Source: an uncultured Acetatifactor sp.
GTDB taxonomy: Bacteria; Bacillota; Clostridia; Lachnospirales; Lachnospiraceae
Direction of reading: 5' to 3'
DNA: 51,377 nucleotides
Assembly: GCA_910587755.1 (NCBI GenBank)
Contig: CAJUNZ010000009.1
Location: 1-51,377 of the forward strand
Position 1 is the first letter of the stretch. Each line of letters begins with the position of its first letter. Positions 25,301 through 33,254 of this stretch are shown one piece after another. Under the pieces are notes generated by a model that saw nothing but the letters and a program-made list of their open reading frames with translations, had not been told where the DNA came from and did not search any database. The position numbers were made by a program, and so were the translations under genes.

Positions 25301-27682
25301 AGCCATGATTTCTTCCATCAACTCATCATAGTGATAGAAGTAGACTTCGGAAATCGTAATATTTCCGTTGGCCGTATACCGGGCCAAACCAAACTGAATC
25401 TTCTTAGCGGTGACAGCAGGGAATTTCAGCACATAGTACCTTCTCCCGTCCGCATCAAGCCTGCTGGATAGAGAGACACCAGTGAGATCCGTCTGCTTGC
25501 CGCTTTCATCCCAGTAACGAACCTTTGCGTAAGAAAGCCCGGTGTCCTTGCTGGTCAAATCATGGAAGGCAATGCTGTCAATCTTATATGCCTGGTCAAA
25601 CTCATAGGTCAGTCCATGGTTTAATCCCATCGGGTTATATCCGCCGTCATCCCAAGAATCCATTTTATAGTAAGAGGATGGATTCTTGTCAATGGTTCCC
25701 CATGCGGTGCCTGACTGGGTATCCAGCGGACTGTCAAACATGGAGTTTGCCTTGGAAGAGGCGCTGATAATGTGGCAGTCCTCCTCACCGGGTTCTCCCA
25801 TATTGAGCAGATGGTACCTGTGCATTACCGCAGGGTTCAGATCCGTGGTCGTTGCCGCCACTGTGACAGAAGGCCGGCTTTCACCGTGCTCATTGATACC
25901 GGTGACATATACCTGATAATCTGCCAGGTCCTTCAGACCTGTTATGGTATATCGCTGTCCATCACTCTCCGGCACTTCCACCATCTGATAATCCCCAGTG
26001 TCTCTTTCCCTGTAATATACTCTATAGGAAATTGTGTCATCCATATCCTTCCAAGATACCAGAATACTCTGATAATGGCCTTCCGCAGACACATTGTCCG
26101 GCGGTTCCGGTTTGCCGTCCGGCAGAGGAATCACCGTCACCTCATTGCTGTATCCGCTGCGCCAGTTGCCGTTAACGGACTGTACGCTTACATGATACTC
26201 CTGGTAATTCTTCATCTTCTCCGTTCCAAAACTGGAGATTGTGATAGAATTGACAGCTGACATTGTGGTAAACTGTAACTCTTTGTCTCCCTCTCCCTGT
26301 TTGATCAGAACCTCATAACCTGTCACATTCACACAGGGATCCCAGTTCAGAACAAACTGTGCATCTCCCGGCTTGGCAGTCAGATTCTGGGGAATATCCG
26401 TCTGGGGTTCGGGAATTCTCTCCTCCATGCCGTTCAGGAATTCCACCTTGGTGATCTCTGCCAGGTCAGTGTTCTTCTTCATCCCGAAGATGGTCAGTGT
26501 CACCCTCTTCATGGCCACCTGTCCGCCCAGAGACACCTTGATATTTCCCAGATGGTCCTGGGTAGCCGTGACATCAGAGTGGCTCAGAAGATAATTGACT
26601 CCCTGAGTCACCGGTACTTCCACTATGTCCTGCGTTCCTGTCTCGTCCTCATACACAACCGTGATGACAGCATCGGTGATGGCATTGTCTCCCCCTGCCT
26701 CTATCAGGATTCCGTCTGAGTCCGCAGCACTTCCCTCAGCAAAGTCAAACGCCACCTTCACAGGTGTATCCGGCCCGATGGAAGCTCCGTCCGCCCTGAC
26801 CAGATTGACACCGCCGCTGCCCCGCAGCAGGCCTTCCAGGGTTCCATCCTGCACCTTTGTACTTTCGTCCGCTTCCGCCAATATCATCTTGGCAGGAACA
26901 GATCTCTCGGGTGTGGCCTGTGTATCCCCTGTGACGCCGAATCCTTTTGTAAAATATTCCAGGTCGGACAGATTGACCACACCGTCCTTATTCAGATCGA
27001 GCTCCAAAGGGGCCGTGCCGGCGTGGATGGCATCCACAAGAGATTTGCCGTCCGCTTCGTCCACTACGCCGTCCCCGTTTACATCGCCAACCACAAGAAC
27101 TCCCGGATGGGCCGCTCCCGCCGCATAGTTCATGCCTTTGAGGAATCCTGTGGTAAGACTGATGGCATAAGCCTTTCCCTCCACCTGGATGCTCTGGCTG
27201 AAGGGCAGAAATCCCTGACCTGTAACGGTCAGAACATATGTTCCATCCTCCAGATTTTCAAAACTTACCCGGCTTGTGCGGGCACTGCCGTCCACAGAGC
27301 CCCCGCCGATCGTAAGATCACCGGACTGATCCACTCCGTTCCCTGTGAGGCTCACATGGAACTGCGCGGAGCTGCACAGGACAAGACCTGATGCAATGCT
27401 CACGTCGATCTGGCCCACTGGTCCAAGATTTTCCTGTGACACTCTCCAACCATATGTACCATTTCCATTGGATACAGAATCCGGTATCACATTTTCGGTT
27501 CCTGAGACGTCCTGGGGTCCATTGGTGCCGTTCTCGGTTCCTGAGACACTGGGGACCTCTCCCCCGGGACTGTTTCCAGACACCGTGTCCTGTTTTCCCC
27601 ATCCGGCATTCATGGCATAAGATGTGAAAACCGCGCTTACAGCCAATACGGCCGCCAAAATTAACGCCATCTTCCTCTTCAT
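22373..27682 (-). CDS. Secreted M60-family metallopeptidase with dockerin, FN3 and CBM32-like domains
   Basis: The 1769-residue protein has a signal peptide (about 1-24) and, in order: a beta domain (90-180); a dockerin-like pair of calcium loops (about 198-245: DVNGDGVVDEAD and DLNKDGVVNLSD); a beta domain (260-425); two FN3 domains (429-520, 526-612); an F5/8C-like domain (about 640-785); the M60 peptidase region (about 855-1330); an FN3-like domain (1355-1440); and a CBM32-like domain (1485-1605). The zinc site is HEIGH at about 1162-1166 with a following Glu near 1177, the HExxH...E pattern of M60 peptidases that cut O-glycosylated mucins. There is no wall anchor of its own. The next gene may supply one through cohesin-dockerin pairing. 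Confidence 0.9.
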   Translation of the reverse strand: MKRKMALILAAVLAVSAVFTSYAMNAGWGKQDTVSGNSPGGEVPSVSGTENGTNGPQDVSGTENVIPDSVSNGNGTYGWRVSQENLGPVGQIDVSIASGLVLCSSAQFHVSLTGNGVDQSGDLTIGGGSVDGSARTSRVSFENLEDGTYVLTVTGQGFLPFSQSIQVEGKAYAISLTTGFLKGMNYAAGAAHPGVLVVGDVNGDGVVDEADGKSLVDAIHAGTAPLELDLNKDGVVNLSDLEYFTKGFGVTGDTQATPERSVPAKMILAEADESTKVQDGTLEGLLRGSGGVNLVRADGASIGPDTPVKVAFDFAEGSAADSDGILIEAGGDNAITDAVITVVYEDETGTQDIVEVPVTQGVNYLLSHSDVTATQDHLGNIKVSLGGQVAMKRVTLTIFGMKKNTDLAEITKVEFLNGMEERIPEPQTDIPQNLTAKPGDAQFVLNWDPCVNVTGYEVLIKQGEGDKELQFTTMSAVNSITISSFGTEKMKNYQEYHVSVQSVNGNWRSGYSNEVTVIPLPDGKPEPPDNVSAEGHYQSILVSWKDMDDTISYRVYYRERDTGDYQMVEVPESDGQRYTITGLKDLADYQVYVTGINEHGESRPSVTVAATTTDLNPAVMHRYHLLNMGEPGEEDCHIISASSKANSMFDSPLDTQSGTAWGTIDKNPSSYYKMDSWDDGGYNPMGLNHGLTYEFDQAYKIDSIAFHDLTSKDTGLSYAKVRYWDESGKQTDLTGVSLSSRLDADGRRYYVLKFPAVTAKKIQFGLARYTANGNITISEVYFYHYDELMEEIMALYEDDLHTVLRPDVTQADIDTLRVKINTVEEISGEYHPDRALLERELQTAEAILRDEGLNEPVVIHSGITTKDVGRGFGGLNAWQPLGVTAAAQEKVIIYVGHKTKKTGENSELQLVVTQYYSSSDSVSKVVGTLKVGANEITVPKIWTGDVETGGALYVQYTGNSAEDVYKVRVSGGVQVPILDLYQVTDSAERQARVLSYMKDLETYVAEMEANHTKHHAQSDNALVNKYAYDRQTCILGASDILLDTMMFSLPAPQILAGAGSGTAEVRAQKMLDSMDAMEDMMYLFYQHKGLNKNATEAINQIPKGHQNIRYQRMFAKAFMYASGNHIGIGWGSASGMVGGVPVVADETGKYVSGQYFGWGIAHEIGHCINQGAYAVAEVTNNYFAVLAQAHEGNGDVRFQYPKVYEKVTSGTKGRAGNVFTQLGMYWQLHLSYDRGYNYKTYEKYQEQLANLFFARVDTYARNPGKAPKPSGIALTLAGDSDQQLMRLACAAAEKDILKFFEQWGMTPDADTIKYAGQFAKETRAIWYANDESRAYWLEKGTSSLNADGSTAAVGNVTAQVDADNRNQVKISLSNTLANPADLLGYEITRYMMENGEPLKKEIIGFVTDGSEFIDTVTINNRVMWYEVRVVDQYLNYSAPKALDPVKIEHDGSLDKTFWSISTTGFIAKAVETPNGDDQDPCDPEPENPAVKMIDNDSSTVYEAVANGNAEIVLNFNKTNTVTGFKYTGLQGAAGNYEIYVQTNGEWLKVADGTIVQGSETVYFASEDKHYESKGYVSTYGATAVKFVLKNQSNVQISITELDVLGVTGDNVDFRRVTGDAGAGTSLIGTLNADYVYDDKGGKIPAGSIVFMGAYKGSWAYNVVVLYDQDGNVVGGKDADGMLAADSIFLAPDPTNTADITETTDGTWVYWIEPQYSVDLSSIKKVRAELYRVNNASTNKGERLVSDSLFEQVPATLPGITLDPGTGTRQ

Positions 27683-27723
27683 GCGTTCATCCTCCCTTAC
27701 CTTTCTCCCATTATTTTTTTAGA

Positions 27724-27742
27724 AAGGAAAAGTTTTTTCCTT
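27724..27742 (-). promoter_or_regulatory. AT-rich hairpin near the M60 start
   Basis: Perfect 8-bp inverted repeat (27724-27731 with 27735-27742) with a 3-base loop, about 40 bases upstream of the M60 start codon. It is transcribed in the leader. It lacks a T run after the stem on the minus strand, so it is unlikely to be a terminator and could affect translation or stability. Confidence 0.35.
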
Positions 27743-27805
27743 CCGTCTGCCCCCGCCCCTTCTCTGCATCCGCCTCTTGGTACCACAGCCCCTGTATACG
27801 TCCGC

Positions 27806-27870
27806 TGCTGTTCTGATAACTACAGCACACTGCAATTCAGTGCCAGTGATACCCCTCGGCTGGGGTATCA
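27806..27870 (-). promoter_or_regulatory. Structured leader element: three consecutive hairpins
   Basis: In the 5' leader of the M60 gene, read on the minus strand: a 9-bp stem (27847-27855 with 27862-27870), a 5-bp stem (27828-27832 with 27838-27842) and a 6-bp stem (27806-27811 with 27822-27827) follow each other with at most four bases between. The compact layout suggests an RNA regulatory element. I cannot match it to a known riboswitch class. Confidence 0.5.
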
Positions 27871-27944
27871 ACTCCTGCCCTTCTCCCATTATCATGGAAA
27901 GAAATGCTGTCCTGACACCATTAAAGAGACAAGAGGGGAATTTT

Positions 27945-27973
27945 ATTATAGCATTAACAAAATCTTCCATCAA
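27945..27973 (-). promoter_or_regulatory. Promoter for the M60 / cohesin-like operon
   Basis: Minus strand: TTGATG (27968-27973), 17-base spacer, TATAAT (27945-27950). It predicts a leader of about 255 nt before the ATG at 27682. The rest of the 495-base divergent region (27683-28177) is an AT-rich tract at about 27980-28075 and the opposing promoter. Confidence 0.75.
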
Positions 27974-28111
27974 GTCCATTGAGTAAATTTAACATTTTTG
28001 ATTTTCGTAATATTTTCGTAAATATTTTTATTATATGATTTATTTTTGATTTGTTTTTCATATGTTTTAACCTGTATAGACCGCCCTCTCCGCCACCTGC
28101 CTGTTCTGGAC

Positions 28112-28139
28112 TTGACGAATGCCGCAACTGTGTTAAGAT
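28112..28139 (+). promoter_or_regulatory. Promoter for the 813-aa protein gene
   Basis: TTGACG (28112-28117), 16-base spacer, TAAGAT (28134-28139), about 40 bases before the ATG at 28178, which itself has AAGGAGG upstream. Confidence 0.7.
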
Positions 28140-28177
28140 AGAAGAAACCTGACCCATGTTGCACAAGGAGGGAAACC

Positions 28178-30619
28178 ATGAAGAAAACGGTAATTGTAAA
28201 TATCTATAATTTTATCCGCATGTCCCATGTGGAGCCAAGCACCTTTATCTCCGACGACTTTGAAACAGTACAAAAACAGATGACGCTGGTCAGGCAGTAC
28301 GGCTTTCCGGCCACCTACGCCCTGAAGCACGACGCCCTTATGGAGCCCCGCTACCAGGAACTTTTGAAAACCTATACAGGAAACGGGGATGAGATCTCCG
28401 CCTGGTGGGAAATCACGCAGCCCCTGTGCCGCAGGGCAGGGGTGGCCTTCAAGGGCGCCTGGACCGAGGAGTATGACGACCGCGTCAACAGCGCCTACTG
28501 CATCGGCTACAGCCCTGCAGAGCGGAAACGGCTGGTGGACGCCTACATGGCAGATTTCCTGGAAGTGTTCGGCTTCTATCCCAAAACCATCGGCTCCTGG
28601 GTACTGGACACCACCACCGTCTCTTACGCGGCAGAGAAATACGGCGTTCTGGGAAGCGCCATCTGCAGGGACCAGATGGGGACGGACGGTTTCACCCTTT
28701 GGGGAGGCTTTCCCAACGGTGTGTATTTCCCCAGCCGTAAAAATGAAAATGTGCCCGGCAGCACCCAGGCCGGGCAGCTGAACGTACCCATGTTCCGACT
28801 CCTGGGCCCGGACCCCATCTACAATTTTGAGCAGGATGTGAGGGGCGGCCTTCAGGGCGTCTACACGCTGGAGCCTTCCTGGCTCATCGGAAGAAACCCG
28901 GAGTGGATCTCCTGGTTTTTTGACTGTCTCACCAAAGAGGACTCTCTGGGAGTAGGCTATGCCCATGTGGGCCAGGAGAACAATTTCCTCTGGGAGAACA
29001 TCCAGCCCGGCATGGAGCCCCAGCTGAAAAAGCTCCAACAGCTCCAGCAGGAAGGTTCTGTGCGAATTGAGACCATGGCGGACTCCGCCGACTGGTTCCG
29101 CAGGACTTACCGTCTGACCCCGCCCATGACCTTCCAGGCCTCCGGGGACTGGAACCGGGAAAATAATCTCTCCGCCCAGTGGTATGCCTGCAGCAGCTAC
29201 CGAATTGGCTTCCTGGGGGAAAAAGGCCGGCTGCGGATCCGGGATCTCTTCCTGTACCGCCAGGAATACCCCTCCAGGTATCTGGACAGGCCCATGGACA
29301 ACATCAAGAGCAATTTTGACGCCCTTCCCCTGCTGTTCCCTCAGATATGGATCTCCAGGGAAAAAGGCGGCTCCCAGGTGTCCGGTCCGGTCAAAGACAG
29401 GCCTTTCATCCGTCTCCTGGACGAAAACGGAGCTGAGCCCCAGGGCACTGTCTCCTATGACGCACCGGACGATGTGACGGCCCGGGCCATACTTCAGGAT
29501 CGGGAGACAGAGCGGACGCTGGCTGTCTTTACCATGAAGCCCGGCCAGGTGCTTCTGGAAGGAGAATTCCGCCTGTGCTTCGACACCCTTCCGGTGTTCC
29601 GGTCCTGCAGCCAGGGAGAGATCCTGTTGGAGCATGAGGGATTCTCCTACGGTTTTCAGATTCTTCAGGGCTCTGTAAGCCGCGCGGGACAGGACGGGCT
29701 GGTCATCGCCCCCCGGCAGGGTAGGATCTCCTTAAAACTTGGGGACTTCCTGGAGCGAAAAGACATTTTTATGGCAGAAAAGGAAGAGGATCTGAGCGGA
29801 ACGGCAGAGATAAAATCCAAAGGGGACACCGACGCGGAAACAGGCAGCCCCACAGGACAGACAATCCCCGTCCCGCCCCTGCCTCCGCAGATGGATCCCG
29901 GCTCCTGCATCTTCCCCTCCGGCTCCCAGGGAGTGGTACGGCTTCACGCCCAGGAACCAGGGGAAATCCGCTATACCCTGGACGGCACCGAGCCCAGAGA
30001 GAACTCCCCTCTCTACACGGAACCTCTGAAACTGTGCCGGGACACGGAGATCCGCGCAAAACTTTTTCCCGCATCGGGCCTCTGCAGCGAGACTCAGGCC
30101 GGAGAATACCGTTTCGGCCTCCAGGGCATCATCCTCACCAGCAGCACCAGGTTTGACCCAAGACTTGTATTCCATGGCAAGGGCATCACAGATCTTCTGG
30201 AACCCCAGCGAGGATCCCTGGACTACCTGGACGGCAGATGGCGGGGAACACTGCAGGATCTGGAAGTCTGCGGACAGCTGCCGGAAGTGACACCGGTGGG
30301 AACCATCACCATTGGATTTTTATCCCACCACCGGTCAGGCATTATCTTTCCAGAATCCCTGCAGCTGTACACCGGTCCGGACCCGGATCACCTGACGCTG
30401 ACGGCGGAGACCGCCATCCCCTGCCGCCCCTGTGCCAGGGAGATTGCCAGGCAGGATTTCTCCCTTCCGGTTCACAGGCCCATAGGGTGCTTTGTCCTGA
30501 AGGCCCACAGGTATGAAAGAATGCCCCAGTGGTGCTGTTACAGGGGAGCGAAAAGTGTCTTCACCATGGCGGACAACATCATTGTCTCCCCGGATGACCA
30601 TGCCCCTGCCGGAATATAA
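28178..30619 (+). CDS. Uncharacterised 813-aa protein, deacetylase-like N-terminus, chitobiase-type C-terminal module
   Basis: I do not recognise a named family. There is no signal peptide, so it is predicted cytoplasmic. Residues about 1-300 alternate strands and helices, with DDFETVQKQMTLVRQYGFPATYAL and GDEISAWWEI. That is reminiscent of polysaccharide deacetylase or GH57-like barrels, but without a clear metal-binding triad. Residues about 575-645 resemble the chitobiase/hexosaminidase C-terminal module (EIRYTLDGTEPRENSPLY). The final 150 residues look like a beta-sandwich with VTPVGTITIGFLSHHRSG. An acidic linker lies near 545-570. It is monocistronic and divergent from the M60 operon. 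A glycan-active role fits the setting but is inference. Confidence 0.6.
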   Translation: MKKTVIVNIYNFIRMSHVEPSTFISDDFETVQKQMTLVRQYGFPATYALKHDALMEPRYQELLKTYTGNGDEISAWWEITQPLCRRAGVAFKGAWTEEYDDRVNSAYCIGYSPAERKRLVDAYMADFLEVFGFYPKTIGSWVLDTTTVSYAAEKYGVLGSAICRDQMGTDGFTLWGGFPNGVYFPSRKNENVPGSTQAGQLNVPMFRLLGPDPIYNFEQDVRGGLQGVYTLEPSWLIGRNPEWISWFFDCLTKEDSLGVGYAHVGQENNFLWENIQPGMEPQLKKLQQLQQEGSVRIETMADSADWFRRTYRLTPPMTFQASGDWNRENNLSAQWYACSSYRIGFLGEKGRLRIRDLFLYRQEYPSRYLDRPMDNIKSNFDALPLLFPQIWISREKGGSQVSGPVKDRPFIRLLDENGAEPQGTVSYDAPDDVTARAILQDRETERTLAVFTMKPGQVLLEGEFRLCFDTLPVFRSCSQGEILLEHEGFSYGFQILQGSVSRAGQDGLVIAPRQGRISLKLGDFLERKDIFMAEKEEDLSGTAEIKSKGDTDAETGSPTGQTIPVPPLPPQMDPGSCIFPSGSQGVVRLHAQEPGEIRYTLDGTEPRENSPLYTEPLKLCRDTEIRAKLFPASGLCSETQAGEYRFGLQGIILTSSTRFDPRLVFHGKGITDLLEPQRGSLDYLDGRWRGTLQDLEVCGQLPEVTPVGTITIGFLSHHRSGIIFPESLQLYTGPDPDHLTLTAETAIPCRPCAREIARQDFSLPVHRPIGCFVLKAHRYERMPQWCCYRGAKSVFTMADNIIVSPDDHAPAGI

Positions 30620-30648
30620 GAAACTGTTGCTGAATCCTACATACAGCC

Positions 30649-30677
30649 TTGCAATTTCACCCCAAAACGAGTAGAAT
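30649..30677 (+). promoter_or_regulatory. Promoter for the MFS transporter gene
   Basis: TTGCAA (30649-30654), 17-base spacer, TAGAAT (30672-30677), about 55 bases before the ATG at 30732. Confidence 0.7.
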
Positions 30678-30731
30678 TAGTAGGAATCCGCACATTGTGC
30701 AAAAAACTACATAAAGAAATGAGGTCGTATC

Positions 30732-31975
30732 ATGAAAAACATTCAAAACAAGTGGATCCGCGCCGCCATCCCGGCGCTGCTGCTCCACTGCAGCATTGGT
30801 ACAGTGTACTGCTGGTCACTGGTCAGTGATGCCATCGCCACCGAGCTCGGCACCCAGAAATCTGTGGTTGAATGGGCTTTCAGCCTGGCAATCTTTTTCC
30901 TGGGTATGTCCGCCGCTTTCCTGGGGCCCTTTGTGGAAAAGGATATCCACAGGTCCTCCCTGGTGGCAGCAATCTGTTTCTCCGCAGGTATGGCGGGAAC
31001 CGGATTCTTTATCTCCCAGAAATCCATCGTGGGAATCTTTATCTCCTACGGTGTCATCATGGGAATCGGTCTGGGAACAGGATATCTCTCCCCGGTCAAG
31101 ACACTGATGCTCTGGTTCAGTGAGCAGAAGGGCCTGGCCACAGGACTGGCCGTAGCCGGATTTGGACTGGCCAAGGTAATTGCCAGCCCTCTGATGGAGT
31201 TCCTGCAGTCTAAAGTGGGCATTGTCAACATGTTCTATGTGCTTGCTGTGATCTACTTTGTGCTCATGTTCCTGGGCCACCTGCTTCTGGCCAAACCCCA
31301 GGGCTGGGTGGAGACCCACGAGAAGAGCTCCGAGAGTGTTGTCAGCATCTTCAAGAACAAGACCTTCCTGGGTATCTGGCTTATGTTCTACATCAACATC
31401 ACCTGTGGACTGCTCTGATCTCCCAGGAGAAGAGCATTGTAAAAGCCATTGGCCTGGTGGGAATGGTGGGTGTCATCAGCTCCATCTCCGCTGTCTTTAA
31501 CGCAGGCGGCAGGCTTGGCTTCTCCGCCTGGGCTGACAAGATGAAAGACCGCAATACTGTCTACAAGATCATTTTTGCGCTGTCCATCATCTTCACCGGA
31601 CTTACCATCGTGACCCAGGGTATTGTGAACAACCTGGCCTTCCTGGTAATCCCCCTGCTCTTTGTGGTGAACGCAGGGTACGGCGGCGGATTCAGCAATG
31701 TGCCCACGCTGCTCTCCGACCACTTTGGCATGAAGTCCATCAGCCGGATCCACGGACTCTGCCTCTCCGCCTGGGCTATCGCCGGACTCACCGGCAACCA
31801 GATGGCTACCTGGATTGTGTCCCACACCGGATCTTTCACAACAGATGCAGCGGGCAATCAGATCAATCCTGCCGGATACCAGAATGTGCTGTATGTCACC
31901 ATTGTCTTGTATATTGTAGCCATGCTCATCAGCATCTTCCTGGTACGTCCCGTCAAGGAAAAAGCAAAAGGTTAA
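30732..31975 (+). pseudogene. MFS transporter (OFA/oxalate-formate antiporter-like), frameshifted
   Basis: A 12-helix major facilitator of about 414 residues is split into two frames. The first (30732-31418, 228 residues) holds helices 1-6 plus the start of the second half and stops at TGA 31416. The second frame continues from about 31412 to 31975, with no homology lost. At the junction the first frame reads ACC TGT GGA CTG CTC TGA; one extra G after CTG restores CTG GCT CTG ATC TCC (Leu-Ala-Leu-Ile-Ser) and joins both halves perfectly. The cause is therefore a single-base deletion near 31412: a recent mutation, a phase-variable state or a sequencing error. The intact protein would exchange small organic anions. 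Confidence 0.85.
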
Positions 31976-31996
31976 TCTCAGTCGTGCGGATGCGTG

Positions 31997-32047
31997 AAAA
32001 AAGTCTGCCGGTTTCCCCCTCAGTGAGGAAAACTGACAGACTTTTTT
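31997..32047. terminator. Bidirectional intrinsic terminator
   Basis: An 11-bp outer stem (31997-32007 with 32037-32047) carries six A residues on one side and six T on the other. It therefore terminates the MFS transcript on the plus strand and prfA on the minus strand. The upper stem is imperfect. Confidence 0.85.
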
Positions 32048-32083
32048 GTGACTTTTGTAAAGAAAAACTTTGCGGCTTCTAGG

Positions 32084-32176
32084 TTTCTCCCATTTTCACT
32101 AGCTTTGCCGCTTTGGTCGTACAACCAAGCGGCTCTTAAGTTTCTCCCATTCTCACTAGCTTAGCCGCTTGGTCGG
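32084..32176 (-). repeat. Imperfect duplication of the prfA 3' end
   Basis: About 36 bases at 32084-32119 repeat 32141-32175 with two substitutions and one extra base, at an offset of 57. The right copy is the last codons of prfA. The left copy, just downstream of the stop, would encode AAKLVKMGET plus a stop in its own frame, almost the same as the prfA terminus AAKLVRMGET. Between them a GCCGCT...AGCGGC inverted repeat (32107-32133) can form a hairpin. Confidence 0.8.
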
Positions 32177-33212
32177 CGGCAATGCAGGCGTCGAGAATTT
32201 CCTGGATGTCGCCGTTCATAACTTTGTCCAGTTTGTAGAGGGTAAGGCCAATCCGGTGGTCGGTAACGCGGCCCTGAGGGAAGTTGTAAGTGCGGATCTT
32301 CTCCGCCCGATCCCCTGTGCCGATCTGGCTGCGCCGCAGCTCCGCCTCCGCGTCATGCCTCTGCTGCTGCTCTATATCATAGAGCTTCGACTTAAGCAGG
32401 GCAAAAGCCTTTGCTTTGTTTTGAAGCTGTGATTTCTCCGTCTGGCTGTACACCACAATACCAGTGGGATAATGGGTCAGACGCACCGCTGAGTCCGTTG
32501 TATTCACACACTGGCCCCCGTTCCCGGAAGCCCTCATTACGTCAACACGTATATCTTTTTCTTCTATAACGATATCAATATCCTCGTCCACCTCCGGCAT
32601 CACAGCCACACTGATGGTGGAAGTATGGATGCGCCCGCCGCTCTCTGTCTCAGGGACGCGCTGCACCCTGTGTACACCGCTCTCGTATTTCATCCTGGAG
32701 TATGCACCCTGTCCCTTGATCATGAACTGTACTTCCTTCATACCCCCTATGCCAATCTCATCCACATTCAGGAGTTCAACCTTCCAGCGGCATCCCTCCG
32801 CGTAATGCACATACATGCGGTAGATCTCTGCGGCAAACAGCGCCGCCTCATCCCCGCCGGCCCCTGCCCGGATCTCCACAATGACATTCTTCTCATCATT
32901 GGGATCCTTGGGCAGCAGCAGCACTTTCAGCTCCTGTTCCAGCTCCTCCGTGCGCTTTTTGCTCTCGCTCAGGGTCTCCTTGATCATCTCCCGCATTTCT
33001 TCATCGTTCTCTTCCTCCAGCATGGCCAGAGAGTCCTCTGTTTCCTGTCTGCACTTTTTGTACTCTCCGTATGCCTCCACAATGGGAGTCAGATCACTCT
33101 GTTCCTTCATCAGCCTGCGGAAACGCTCCTGGTTGGCCGTCACCGTGGGCTCATGCAGTTCTCCCATGATTTCCTCAAATCGAATCAGTAAATCTTCCAG
33201 TCTGTCAAACAT
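32136..33212 (-). CDS. prfA: Peptide chain release factor 1
   Basis: The 358-residue protein ends translation at UAA and UAG. It has the stop-codon-reading PxT tripeptide (RVPETESGGRIHTS) and the catalytic GGQ (SGNGGQCVNTTDSAVR), whose Gln is methylated by the product of the next gene, prmC. GTGDRAEKIRTYNFPQGRVTDHRI follows. The ATG at 33212 has GAGGAT upstream. The last 12 codons are duplicated downstream of the stop. Confidence 0.97.
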   Translation of the reverse strand: MFDRLEDLLIRFEEIMGELHEPTVTANQERFRRLMKEQSDLTPIVEAYGEYKKCRQETEDSLAMLEEENDEEMREMIKETLSESKKRTEELEQELKVLLLPKDPNDEKNVIVEIRAGAGGDEAALFAAEIYRMYVHYAEGCRWKVELLNVDEIGIGGMKEVQFMIKGQGAYSRMKYESGVHRVQRVPETESGGRIHTSTISVAVMPEVDEDIDIVIEEKDIRVDVMRASGNGGQCVNTTDSAVRLTHYPTGIVVYSQTEKSQLQNKAKAFALLKSKLYDIEQQQRHDAEAELRRSQIGTGDRAEKIRTYNFPQGRVTDHRIGLTLYKLDKVMNGDIQEILDACIAADQAAKLVRMGET

Positions 33213-33254
33213 ATATCCTCACATTCTGCCGCCCCGGCGGCTTTGGGCAGTCTC

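Noticed and set aside
27800..27900. Known riboswitch (c-di-GMP, c-di-AMP, TPP, purine, fluoride) in the M60 leader
   Set aside because: None of the conserved core sequences I know for these classes is present; only the hairpin layout is reported.
28133..29635. 500-codon minus-strand reading frame opposite the 813-aa gene
   Set aside because: It mirrors codon bias of the plus-strand gene, has no ribosome site or recognisable motif, and its end overlaps the plus-strand promoter.
31980..32135. Small independent gene between the MFS gene and prfA
   Set aside because: The coding-like signal is explained by the duplicated prfA terminus and a bidirectional terminator.
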